The notes beneath the pieces are model-generated. The model did not search any database. It was not told where the DNA came from and saw only the letters and a list, made by a program, of their open reading frames with translations. Made by a program: the position numbers and the translations under genes. A stretch of 64,000 nucleotides of DNA from Adineta steineri (taxonomy: Eukaryota > Rotifera > Eurotatoria > Adinetida > Adinetidae): NCBI GenBank assembly GCA_905250115.1, contig CAJNOI010000020.1, positions 627,306 to 691,305 on the forward strand. The letters run 5' to 3'. How positions within the stretch are numbered: the first letter of the stretch is position 1; every line of letters begins with the position of its first letter. Positions 27,157-39,528 of the stretch are shown here, in pieces.

Positions 27157-28094
27157 TTATGTTGTCTTTTTCTTTTTTTTATCCTTGGGTTTTCGTACAG
27201 GTCCATATTTATAAACCGTACAAGCAATAACAATTGATATATTAAGTATTAAACTAATGAATAAATTTAGAACCATACTCATATCTCGAGTTTCAACAAG
27301 ATTTGTAATTATACGAGCTAAAATAGATGTATAAAATAAATAAAATAGGGATAATTATTAATATCATACCAAAATTGTTATAACAAGCGATCATCCATCC
27401 AGGTCGACTGACTTGACCAGCACTTTTATTAGAAAGAATAGTTCGAAGTTGAACTATTTTTGACGAAGCACTGATTGGAATAACAAGCATCTATTGAATA
27501 AATGAAAAAGTATTCTATTCATTATTTAAAACCTGAGTTTTCTTACTGTACAAATACGCATCCATGCCGATGGTATAAGACCTACGATACCCAAGAATAG
27601 ATACACGGAAAATCTATTCAAATTAGAATTTTCTATACATTTATAGTTAAACCATTATATTCTTACGCTAATATTCCATACAATGGAGTCGATCGATCAT
27701 TTAATTTTCCTTTTTCTTTTGTTTCTTTTGTTGAATATTTTGATAATGCCCATAAAAGAAGTAAATCTATCTTGTTTTAATCGAAATAGAAAACAAATTC
27801 TTTGAATTCTTTTTGTTTACCTTGAATAAAAAGAAATATATATTCAAAGAATGTTGATAATGGATAATTTCGCCATAGGTTATAAGTTAAAACCAATGTA
27901 TAACTAAATAAAATGGTATATAGAAATTTTTACGAGGTATTTGTTTTCTTACGCTGTTTCTTCAAGTAAAACAGATGATAATGATACACTTTCAACATTT
28001 TTTGTTTTATAAATACGATAAATTTGTGGTACTTTCTGTATTAAACATAGAATATTAACGGATAAACTAAGTAATTGTAGAACCATTTTGTATG
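27157..28094 (-). CDS. SLC66A3: SLC66A3-like PQ-loop membrane protein
   Basis: Multi-pass PQ-loop membrane protein of the SLC66 family, where some members export amino acids from lysosomes; the substrate of SLC66A3 is not settled. Exons 27953-28094, 27821-27903, 27667-27766, 27547-27613, 27370-27490 and 27157-27317 join in phase. The first PQ loop is KVPQIYRIYKTKNVESVSLS. The second repeat has ISASSKIVQLRTI. Between them are the family-like YPLSTFFEYIFLFIQDLLLL and later NNFARIITNLVETRDM. The C-terminus is a Lys-rich tail. The start is unresolved: the ATG at 28085 is in the wrong frame, and an acceptor AG at 28096-28095 implies a short upstream coding or leader exon that I could not find. Confidence 0.87.
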
Positions 28095-30671
28095 GCTTAA
28101 AAAATCAAATAACTATACGATAGTCTTCCTTTTTTTTCTTTAGTTTAAATTTTATCAGATTTTTATCTTGAGAATATTTCCACCTGAAGATTGATTCCTT
28201 TTTTTCTCTATACTGTTAATTGTTTTTAATAAGAAACTGATATATGCAAATCGTCTTTTTGGGTAGTTCGTTAAATTCTTTCGCTAATCTCTTGTCAATC
28301 AGATAACATTGCTTGATAGTGGGTATTTATTCCTTTCATAATTTGCGTTTTTCATCAAGGTCATTTAGCCTATATAATACTAGAAAAATACGAAGAGATC
28401 ATAATTAGAACTATTATGATTATAAAACTTGTGTGTTTAGTTTTATTTTAATGCTAAATAAAATAATATTAATAGTAGGGTGTTTACTATAATATGTAAA
28501 GTATTATTTTATTTACAAATGGGTTTTTCCTACGAACAATGACTAGGTTTTATTATGTGATAATCGGATTTTATCCGAATCATTGCTCATTTTGCACTGA
28601 AATATTTTTTTTAAATGAACTATTGTTCGAGAAATAAACCAAACAAGAACAGAGAATCAAAATGATTGGCTCAATTGTGTTGTTCGCTTATGTGGAATAT
28701 ATATATATAGGTTCTATCAATTTATATAAGAAGTATTTTCAAGAACAATAGAAATTATTTGTGATAATTAAAATATCTTTTCATTCAGATCAGTAAGTAC
28801 AATGAACAAATCGTTGATGTCTACATAAAGAAATGTACTAGATCTTTTTGTATTTCCGTGCTTGAACTGGCAGACAAACCGGAAGGATATCGTCAATAAA
28901 CTAAAATTATTGAGTAAACAAAATTTGTATGTCTGATGATTTAGCTCTTATTATTATCTCATAGACAGTTTAAACTCGCCTCCACAGTCAAATATTCAAT
29001 CGTAAGTCATACTTTATCTTTTATAAGAAATATTGAGCTACAAATGTATTTTTTCTCGATATATATTCTTATTCTTATAATTAATCATGAATTTTAAATT
29101 ATCTTTCAGTTATCGAATTTATTTTGATTGTGATTGATTTGATAAACTTCTCTAGAAAATTGCAATCACGATATAGGAATACTTTTCTATATTGTTTTTG
29201 CAATTCGAGAAAAATTAATCATAAATAGATTGGTTAATAGTTGATTATATTTTCTTTCATAGAAGGAAATGAAAACAAAAATAAGGAAGTTTAGATTATA
29301 ATTTATTTTTAATAAATCTCTTGTCAAAATTTGTATTTAATATAAACACTTAACAAAATATCCAAAAAACTTTTTGCTTCAATATTATGTTTTGTGTTCT
29401 ACGAGAGTAGTTTTTCTGTTGAAAATACAACTAATGTGCAGTAAGTATCATTGAAGATATCGGATAAATAGATGCAAATGCATAATTTTAGTCTATATAG
29501 AATAAACACAGACGAACAATGTTTCGTCTCATTGCTGATCTATAATGTGTAACGAAAGACCTTTATGATATATATATATATATATATATTGTGTGTGGTT
29601 TTATTTCACATCTGCTAAACAGTTATTATATTTGTATGCCATTCTTGAGCTTGACAAGTTCTGTTTTTAGTCAATTTTCGTTGCAGATGGATATACTGAT
29701 CAATAGTGGAACAATACAGTAGGACTTCAAGTTAAAAGTAGTAGTGAGTATAACTAGAAATTTCGTATCGTTCCTATCCGAACGTGGGTGGAAATGGAGA
29801 AAAAAGTCATTCTTGTAAAACTCGGATCAAGTCAGTTCAACTCGTAATCTGATACGTTTTCCTGAAGGTACATGAACCATAAGATAATGACTAATGCTGC
29901 GAAATATAAAACTAAGAAGTGACAAAAGTATTATTAATTAAAAATCTTTAATTATAATCTCAAGTAATCAATCCTTTTCATAATATATATGCAATGCTAT
30001 ACGATACGACAAAGTAATATATATTCTTCTCTCATTTAAAATTTCCTACGCATATAGATAATATCATAGTAATTTTCAATTTTACAAATCAGTGCCTTTT
30101 TTTTAGAGAACTATTCGTTTCCGAAATATAAATAATAAGCATGACTTTTACTTTGTTCTTCTCTTGTGAATATTCTGATTTCTTTATAGACCTTTACATC
30201 GGAAGTAACTATCCCACGTTTTTCTATATAACGCTTGATTACATTAATTTTAGATATAAACTACATGAATTACCCGCCATATAAATTATTACAAATGAAT
30301 AATTATTGTATGATATTATAACTGGTTTAAAAATTAATTCACATCAATAAGTTTAACAACATGAATTTCATCCGATAAAGAAAACAAAACGGAAGAAGAA
30401 GAAGAAGAAGAAGAAAAAAAGAATAAAATCTACAATATAGACAACCTGATCATTATAATCAGTTCATTCTATAGTTTGGCAGCTCTTTACTCTACTTCCG
30501 TTTAACTGACTATGTTTATTTGCCAGTTTCTCTTCTTTCTTTTCTTACTTAATAAATACTCTTTTTATACTCGTCATTTTACCATTGTCGAATATTAGAA
30601 TATAAAAAAAAATTCTTTCGTTTTTCTTTAGATACCTACACTTCTATACAACAAGTAAAATTCATCAAACA
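28095..30671. other. long intergenic region
   Basis: AT-rich, about 2.6 kb, no gene recognised. Contains a TA dinucleotide run at about 29570-29590 and a GAA trinucleotide run at about 30393-30415. The right end supplies the 5' UTR of the small secreted-peptide gene, with a 3' splice acceptor at 30630-30631. Confidence 0.6.
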
Positions 30672-31002
30672 ATGATTTCTCTTATTAATTTAATCAAATG
30701 CATTATCTTAGTTACATGTAAGATTCTAGAATAAAATCTCGTATATTATTTTAATCTTTTTCTAAATAGTATTCATAAGCTGTCAAATTCAAGCATCAAC
30801 ATTTAACAATGATGAAAGTGAAATGGTAGATCTTGATTCTATTCGTGAGTTTATACCAAGTTCACAAGATCAATTTTATCATCAACAATATCGACGAGCC
30901 TCATTACGTTATCATCCACATATTCTTTATAAAAAAGCCAGTCTTAAACCGATACTTGGTCAAAGTGGAAAAATTGTATTGAGCGAACGAGATCGTTATT
31001 AA
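30672..31002 (+). CDS. small secreted protein, candidate neuropeptide precursor
   Basis: Two exons, 30672-30717 and 30770-31002, with a 52-bp GTAAG...TAG intron, give 92 residues. The N-terminus is a good signal peptide (KCIILVTLFISCQIQA, cleavage likely after the Ala). The mature part is acidic at first, then has two dibasic sites: QYRR before ASLRYHPHILY, and KK before ASLKPILGQSG. The two putative peptides share the ASL start. The last has Gly-Lys, which could be an amidation signal if cut there. This is the layout of a neuropeptide precursor, but I do not recognise the peptide family, and a short secreted protein of another kind is possible. A splice acceptor 41 nt before the ATG suggests a 5' UTR intron or trans-splicing. 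A peptide-type GPCR lies 4.6 kb downstream. Confidence 0.62.
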
Positions 31003-34000
31003 AGATCTTGTTATTTCATGATCAATTAGTTGACATATGTCTGATTTTTTTTGTCCTAAATATGTGGTTTTTCAAAATCTTTAATAACTACAATAAATAT
31101 TGAGAATGAAAGAAAACCCTATCGATTTGTTTTTTTTAATCTTCTTCATTTATATAAAGCGAAGTATGAACTTTAGAATAGACATGAAAATTTATTCTAA
31201 ATAAGACAAAATATTTAATTGAATACAAGATCGTCTACCACGTAATCGATTATAAGAAAAACACGTTTTTAATTTGATATAGTATTGACTTAACTATTGT
31301 TATAGATAATACTTTACTCAAAATAAGAAAAAAGAATTTCAATGGTGTAATATTCTAATGCTATAAACATCAACTTAGTTTGAATGAAAATATATATATT
31401 GATTAAAATTCAAATACGAAATGAAGGAATGTCATATTTATTTAATAAGAAATACAAATACAGAAAACAATATTAGGAAATTCAATTATTTCATTTAATT
31501 TCAACCATATTTTTATTTCGTATTAGTCGAAAGTGATTAATGATAGTTTCCCGTAAGGGAATATAAATATTCTCGAAATTCTAAAAAAAACAAAATACTT
31601 CTAACGTTTTAACTAATTTGGCTAGAGTACTATGACTTCCAATATTCGAGAGAAGATTAATGGCATAACTCCATCACCCGGATTTTTTAGTTACTGAATT
31701 TGTTAATCAAAAAGACTAGACAGTTTTGGGGCTAAGCCCCATCACCCTTAAATTTCTGGTTACGCCACTAAGAAGATATCCCTGGTTCCTTCTCTTGAAT
31801 AGTGGGGATCGTAGAACTCTAACCATCTCTATTAAAAAGTTATAAATATTTTGTCCAACTGTTTTTTTCTTTAAAATTTCGATAGCAGAATGAAATTTTT
31901 TACAATTGTATGTTGACAAATTTTCTTTCAATACTTGACATTGAAATAAGAACATTATTTTTTGGCACCTAGATTTAAAAAATGATAACATGACTTTGTT
32001 CTCATTGACATTAAGCTATTTAACCGTAATCTAATAATTATCATTAGAAAATTCATTTTCACTATATTTACTTATTATTCTGTTCCTCAATTTTGTAATG
32101 ATATGTCAAAAGTAAAGCCTAATAACTACCTTATTGATTTATAAAAATTTCTATAATCAGTAAATACAACAAGTGCTAATAACTAACGAAGTTTTATTTT
32201 GTTTTTAAATCAACAAACAAATCATATCTTTTTTGCGAATGTGACAGGCAAGTCTTATTTATTATTGAAAATACATTTAATATCTGCAAATTTCTAGTAA
32301 GCTAATCTTATAAAGTAGTTGTGACAAAAATCTTTTTTACTTATGAATAATCTTAAGTATGCCAACTGTCAACGCATTAACGAAGTAACATTAGTATAAT
32401 AACTTTTAAATTTCATGGCCTTGATAGTCAAATGGGATTTTATTGTTGTTGTTTTTTTTGGAGAAGTCAATAGATATGTATTGTAGGGAGAAAAAGACAA
32501 TAGAATTGAACTTAAGATACATATTTATGTTGTTTCTATAGATTTTAAGAGGTCATATAATGTCGATTAATAACACCTGCCTGTCATTTTTGATAATGCC
32601 AAGATAATCATATTATCGAAGAACCTTTATATTGACATTCATTTCTTTACTAAGAATTATAATTATTACAATGGTTTTCATATGAAAAAAAGAAAAGTTT
32701 GTTTTTTTGTTATATAATATTTTCTTAAAATAAATAAATTAATAAAATTTAAATAATAGTACTTATCATAGAAACTCATTACTATGTTTATAGGAATATA
32801 TTTTATCGATCGATAATAAATTTTATTATACTTCAAAACTTTATTTTATTGAAAAGCATAACAATAATTTAGATATATCATATTGTTGAAGAAACAGTTA
32901 TAAAATCATCGTATGACTCCATAGGTGGTATCTTAATAGTATCAAATTTCTTTTCTTATATATTTAATGATTGACATCTACAATTAAGCAAAATTTAGTA
33001 TTAATCAATCAAAATAATATTGATGGATTCAATAATTTCCCTGAGGAACAAAAATCTATAGTGATCTACATTTAAGACGACGTACTGTAAATTTTTTGAA
33101 AAATGTCATTTATTTTTATAAAAATCAATTTCGATTATGTTCTATAAATATTCTATTTGATCTCTTAGCATTAACTGTTACTATTCCTAGTAAATTAACT
33201 GTACTAATTTACTTGAAGAAAAAAAGATAAGAATATTATATAAATATGTCAATTGTCATGTTTGATTTTTCTCTATTTTCCTAGATTTGTTTTTTTGTGT
33301 CTGAATAATAAGAAAAATCTGTAATTGATCAAAACAATACAAGATAGATTCTCACTAATAGAAAAATTAATATTTATCATTTTTAAAATATAATATAAAA
33401 AATATTTGAAATATGATATTAACATATGTTAACTTCTCGTTTTTCTTCGTTTGTTTTGTTTAACATAAAAAAATTGTATAGAATTGAGATGATTGCTATC
33501 TCTATATTTAGTATAAAGTCAAGTATGTTGTTTGTTTTTTACTCTAAACATCTCTATACTCATTTGGTGATGATCATTATCTCAAGAGACATTCGTGAAT
33601 GAATAAAAAAACATTAGTAATATTTAATTAGAATGTATAAAAACACAGGAAAAAACATGATGATGATGATAATTCTTATTGTTACTTTTTATTTTCCATA
33701 TGAAATTCATCAGAATAATGATAAAAGATAAATGAGACATCATTTCTGTTTTGTATTAAAACAGCAAAGTAGATATGAGTACACATAAAATATGGTAGAA
33801 TAGTCACGAATGATTATTAACTATGTTTTTTTTACATTTATGCAACGAGTTTTTCTTTTAAATATACATTGCATAGAGAATTATTGACATTAGAATAATG
33901 GGCTATTATAAAAATTTTAATATTTTTAAATCTCATGCTTTTCAATATCCGATGTATGTTTAATATAAATAAAGCAGATGGTATAGAAATATATTATATA

Positions 34001-35601
34001 ACTTCCGGTTATTTTCTCTTCTTATTATCATTGTCAATGATGAATGTTAGACTTATACTGATCGAAAAATTCTTCTTCTTCTTTTTTTTTATTTTTATTA
34101 TTACTCCTAAACGGAAGATAGAAATAGGTTAAGTATGATATTTCTATGAAAATAAACAAGTGTATTAGTTGCATATCTACATAAATGTTGACGTCGTTAT
34201 ATATATAGATTTGTTTGTTCTCCTACAGCCAAAACATGACAATCATTCAAAACATTTTTTTTGATTTGTTATACCTATAGAGAGTTAAGAGCGTTAGCAG
34301 ATGGAATGTATATATATATCAACACGTCTAATAGTATAGATTTTTATCTAAGAATTGAGTTTTTCTTGTAATATATAACGTAATACTGTCGTTTGATGAC
34401 TATTAGAAACGACTCTGTTATTTATTAGTCTGTTTTTTTGTAGCTTGATAATATCAACTGACAGTTTTCTATTTTCTTCTCTTATGTTCTTTTCCTTATT
34501 CTCTCAATTGTCGTACAATATATCATTACATTACTTGAAATAAGTTTTTTCATCTTTCTATATAAATTTCATTAACACAAATGTCATATAAAGAATACTC
34601 AAATTAAATAGATCATCAATATTATAACTACATTTCAAACATTTCTTGACTTGTTTATCTACGTGTTTATAAGTATGAGAAGTGTTTTTTGTATTTATAT
34701 TTTGATAATATTATCATCATCATATATAAGATATTTGGAGAATAGCCGGATAATGAGATAGATCTGTTGTTATTTTTTTCGTAAATACAGAAGAGAATAT
34801 AAATCATTTTCATCACGTACTTAACGCAGACGACAAATAAGTGAATAGAAAAGAATAATAATCATTTGGAATCAACGCCTACATATTTAACTAGTTCATT
34901 CCTTTCTTTTTTTTGTTTTTGTTTATCTTTACTTTACAATCTTTGCTCTAAAATGTTTTCCATCTGGAAAAATGTCAATTTCTATTTCAGTTTACACCTT
35001 AGACTAATACCGTAAATCTTTAATCTTTCATGCATCTCATCACGCATGTCTACTTTATCTTTCTATATTTTTTTTGAGTACTTCCGCCTATCACTATATA
35101 GACTTGATCATGAAACACGAGATACATTTCATAGGCTAGATAAATTGTATAAAAAGAAGACGAAGAAGAAGAATTGAAGTTTTTTTAATTGACTCTTTTT
35201 TTTTCTCAGATTATAAGAAAGTTGACAATCTTGACTTGATATTAATTATGTTCTGAGATATAACTTGAATTAACAATTTCTTTTTTTATAATTATTCAAC
35301 TTTTTTACCTGACCTTTTACTCTATTTTATTCTTAATTAAAAAATAGGAGAAAGAAATACGTCGTAGATATACTTCGGATCTAATCATAATTTTCGAGTA
35401 AATTACTACTGTGTTTACATCTTCAATTAAGAGTCTAAATTCTAGGTTCCCTTGACATGTCAATCAACATTAGAGTAGAATCATAAGCAAAACAGAATAA
35501 CTTAGGATGATAAGAAGATTGCTTGAAGGAATTTGTCTCTTCTATTTTGATGTTTTAGATTGAATCAATATGATTAATGAAATTTATGTTCATATTATAA
35601 T
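31003..35601. other. long intergenic region with possible transposon relics
   Basis: About 4.6 kb of AT-rich DNA. The patch at about 31650-31800 is more GC-rich, with a GGGGCTAAGCCCC palindrome and GTTACGCCACT, and looks like a decayed repeat end. A minus-strand open stretch at 31716-31991 has no recognised homology. No intact gene, tRNA or rRNA seen. Confidence 0.45.
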
Positions 35602-37213
35602 ATGACTGACAACACATCTTTTCTAAGTAGTAGCAATAGTAGTGATGATGAATCTGGTGTTAATGATGGTCCAACATTAAATACACGTATTATTTTAGTT
35701 AGTACATGGATTATTATTGCTGTTGCTGGTATTATAGGTAAAGAAAATTGTATTTCATAGAACAAATTTTTACAGATATATATATATTTAATTAGGTAAT
35801 AGTTTAGTTATATATGTTGCGACTCGTTTTCAAAAGATGAATAATGTAACGAATTGTTTTATCGTAAATTGTAAGTTAATTTAATTATTTAAAAGAAACA
35901 ATATATATTTTTCATTGATTTTGAATTTAGTGGCTATTACGGACATTGTATTTTTGGCATTTTGTATGCCACTTTTAGTCGTACAATATACATCAGATAA
36001 ATGGTAAAATAAATTGTCTATAATTTCTATAATTTAATATATATATTCTTAGGTTATTCAATGAAATATTTTGTAAACTTTTAAATTTTATTTCTTATGT
36101 AAGCGTACTTGTTACTGTACTAACATTAGTTGCAATGACTATTGATCGATATATTTATGTTGTACGACCATTTCAAAATTTAAAATGGAGAAAACCATCA
36201 ACAGTATTTTTATTAAGTATTATTATTTGGTTAAGTAAGTATACAGTTTAAATTATTAATACAAGAATAATTCTATAATTTCTTAGTTTCATGCATATTT
36301 GCTTCGCCATTTTATTATCATTATGGTGTAGACCATACTGATGATGATGATTATCGACAATGTATATTACTTAGTGACGACGATTTACAGAAATATTTTC
36401 GTATATATATAGTTACTTTATATTATTTTATTCCATTAACAATAATTGTTATAACATATACACGTTTACTTTATTATGTTTATGCAAAGGAAAACAGACT
36501 TAAGCCTAAAACAGTAATGATCTTTCTTATTTTATCTCCTACTTCTTTTCTTATTACATATCTATTTTTAGAAACATCATATTGTAAAATGGTCAAAGAA
36601 ACGTCGTGCTGTAACAAGAATGGTTGCCATTGTTACAGTTGTTTTTTCACTTTGTTGGTTACCTCTTACATTATATATTATATCAGCAAATATATTTACA
36701 ACTAAAACACCATTTCTTTATTATTTTAAAGTTATTGCTCATTCATTTGCTTATTTAAATTCAGCAATTAATCCATTACTTTATGCATTTTTAAATCGTA
36801 GTTTTCGAAATAATTGTGGAAGTCTTTTTTCAGAAAAATCATGTTCATTATTTTTTAATGAAGATTATCGTCCATCACAAGGTGAACAACATAGTAAATT
36901 TCGAAAACATTTACCATCAACACAAACTGAGCGATTTAGTTATCAATCAACAAATCATCATACAACATCAATAAAATTAAATAAAAAGAAAAAAACTGTA
37001 TCAATTATTAGTCCTACTCATCAATTAAAACCAGATATTGTATCACATAATGATTTTTCTGATGCCGATTATTATGAAATATCTGAAGTTGAATGTGCCA
37101 CTCATATTCCACTTGAAAAAACGACCTATTTGCCTCATCTGCCTTCAGAACAATATGAATCATTATTAACAGAAAAAAGCAATGGTTCAAGTACTCAAAC
37201 AACAAGCCTCTAA
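35602..37213 (+). CDS. rhodopsin-class peptide GPCR (galanin/allatostatin/kisspeptin-like)
   Basis: Seven-helix receptor at the plasma membrane, likely activated by a neuropeptide. Exons 35602-35737, 35796-35870, 35931-36003, 36053-36234, 36287-36513 and 36572-37213 join in phase, about 444 residues. Landmarks are TM1 GNSLVIYVATRF, TM2 NLAITDIVFLAFCMP, the TM3 Cys in EIFCKLLNF, AMTIDRYIYVVRP (DRY), TM6 FSLCWLPLTLYI and TM7 NSAINPLLYAFLNRSFR (NPxxY type). The N-terminus is short, acidic and Ser-rich with N-glycosylation sites. The pattern resembles the galanin, allatostatin-A and kisspeptin receptor group, but the exact ligand class cannot be fixed by eye. The C-terminal tail is long and rich in Ser and Thr. 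The ATG is preceded by upstream ATGs, so 35602 is likely but not certain. Confidence 0.92.
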
Positions 37214-38123
37214 TGATTTTTGTTTACACACACATATATATATGTATATTTTTCAAAGACAATAATAAATTCATTATATATATATATAGATTTCTTTTTT
37301 TTCTTCATTTCTCAACATCACATATCTTGAATTGTAAACCTCAAATAAATAATAATGAGTTCATTACTACTAAATTTTTTATCTACTTTTGCACACATTG
37401 GTATATTAATATAACACGCTAGGCCTTAAGTACTATAATTATCCAAATGTTTCTACACAGAATCATGACTTTAAAATAGAGTATGTAATTATATGACAGC
37501 TATCGATAAAAATATAATTTATTAAGTAATTCTACTTAGGATAATAGATCCGATTGAGAATAAATTATAACGTGTCAATGATAAATTAGCATCTTGAAGT
37601 TCAAAATAGCAAAAATAATATTCATTACTTTCACATTCAGTTAATTTGATAAAATACTTTTGATTAAAAAAATGAATATTTTCTTTCAAATACAATAAAA
37701 TAAAGAAGGAAGGTGATAAATTAAATTAAATTCTTAACTATTAACGCCATCTATATTAAATAAATAAATTTATTTAAATTTCAAAAACTTAGGATTAAAA
37801 ATTATATTTTAAAATAATAGATCAACTATAAATCTATTGATTTCTATGTATATAAATCTTCTTATTTTGGTGTTTGTAACTAAGCAATAAATTTCATGAT
37901 GGTTAAAACGGTTTTATAATACTCTACAAAACATTTTCTGTTTTTTTACCGGTAACTAGTTATAGAAACACCAGAATCACGATAAGGTATGGGTCAACTA
38001 TATTTACACTATTAAGTTTTTATTTTTATATAATCATATTAATAACATAAGAAAAATAACATTTGATATTGACCTTGTCATAAAGTCGTTTTTTTTGTTC
38101 TACAGGTAATACAGAGCATAATA
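37214..38123. other. intergenic
   Basis: Between the GPCR and CFAP77, both on the plus strand. TA-rich start, then plain AT-rich sequence; no gene seen. A strong polypyrimidine tract and acceptor (TTGTTCTACAG, ending 38105) close it 18 nt before the next ATG. Confidence 0.6.
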
Positions 38124-39292
38124 ATGAGCAACGAAATAGAACGTCGCGATAGTGGTCGAAGCAGTAAACAAGGTGCTTCGCATCTATCTCCATATGAATT
38201 TACTAAAACTGGTATTACTGGTGATCAACGAGATACGATGCTTGGAAGTGAACTTCAACTTTTAGTATGTTTACCATGTCTAGACTGTTTAAGAGTGCAA
38301 TTGTTTTTTTCGTAGCCGGAATTAGGTAAATGCCGTCGTCGTGGTCATAAATTACCTCCACGAAATTTTACATACGGTGTTACACTTCCTCGTCATGATG
38401 GTGGTGTGGGTGAAGGTAATTTTATATAGAAGATAAAATGCTTATTTTCGAATGGTATATATTTAGCTTTGTGTCATGGACCTGAAAAGGAACGTAAAAT
38501 TAATCCAGATTTTGAATTTGTTCGTGATTATTCAGCCTTAAATAAAGCAGCACTTGAATCTGGTATGATAACTGCTAAGGATCAAGCACGTTTTAGGTAA
38601 ACTTTTTTTATTGAAATTTATATTTTAATACTTTTCTTTGTTACATCTAGAACTGTACATGATATTCAAAAGAAAGTTCAAGTTCGTGATGTATCACATT
38701 CGAAAAAAACACGAAAATTTGCTGATGATATGGTATTCGGTAACCCAAATAGGTAAAAAGAAAAAAATTATTCATCGATTAATCTGAATAAAATTTAATG
38801 TTTTTTAGACCATCAACACCTATACAGGAAGTTTTACAAAATCGTTTTCTTAATAATTGGCTTGATTCAATGCAAAATAAACAAGCTTCAGCTGAAAAAG
38901 AACGTGCTGATGCTACCGTAAATAATTTGTTTTTCTCCGATAAATAATAACCATTCGATTATAATTTAGAATGCTTTTAAAGGAAGTTATCATACAAAAT
39001 CATCACTTCTTCGACAAGCTAAAATTCCGGTTGAACCCAAACCATTATGGAAAATGCCAAAATTTGCTAATGTAAAACAAAATAATTTTTTTTCTGCTTT
39101 TGAATTCCATTTCTATTTAAAAAAACAACTAACAAATTTTTTTTGTCTTAGGGTGTAAATCAAGTTGATTCATTCCGAAGTGAATCTGAACGTCGTCGAG
39201 CATATAGTGCTAATTCATTTGATTCAATACCTCGTCAAGGTACATATCATACTGGAATTTATAATGTTCCACGTACCACTGTCAAAACATAA
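38124..39292 (+). CDS. CFAP77: cilia- and flagella-associated protein 77
   Basis: Axonemal microtubule inner/luminal-type protein of motile cilia (family knowledge); rotifers have ciliated coronas. Seven exons: 38124-38264, 38316-38415, 38467-38596, 38651-38752, 38809-38917, 38970-39071 and 39152-39292, joined in phase. Family features are LLPELGKCRRRGHKLP, FTYGVTLPRHDGGVGEAL, FVRDYSALNKAALESGMIT and the conserved RPSTPIQEVLQNRFLNNWLD. The C-terminal part (KPLWKMPKFAN, ending TGIYNVPRTTVKT) resembles short repeats of axonemal proteins and extends beyond what I remember for the human protein. Converges with DCP1, 236 bp between stop codons. Confidence 0.87.
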
Positions 39293-39528
39293 AAGAACTT
39301 TTTTTTTTATTTTGAATTTCGTTTCTTTTTTTATGCATCATAGTTTTTTTTTTATTCAACAACAAAGGGAAAAAAAGAGCTTTATCAGTGATGAATATAT
39401 ATGGAAATGTTTCTTTTTTCTGTTTTTAACATGACTAAAAGATATCAATATATTTAACACATACAAACATAGTGAAGCTAACGACTAGAGAAATATTGTT
39501 TTGAAAGAAGAACAAAAAAAATTTTTTT

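Noticed and set aside
31716-31991. Minus-strand open stretch of 91 codons
   Set aside because: No recognised domain. Its N-terminal region is plain AT-rich and its end overlaps a GC-rich palindromic patch, so a repeat relic is more likely than a gene.
33050-33230. Open stretch reading like a GPCR loop and helix (INILFDLLALTVTIPSKL)
   Set aside because: Only about 60 codons, no conserved GPCR motif on either side and no splice context; chance hydrophobic reading in AT-rich DNA is as likely.
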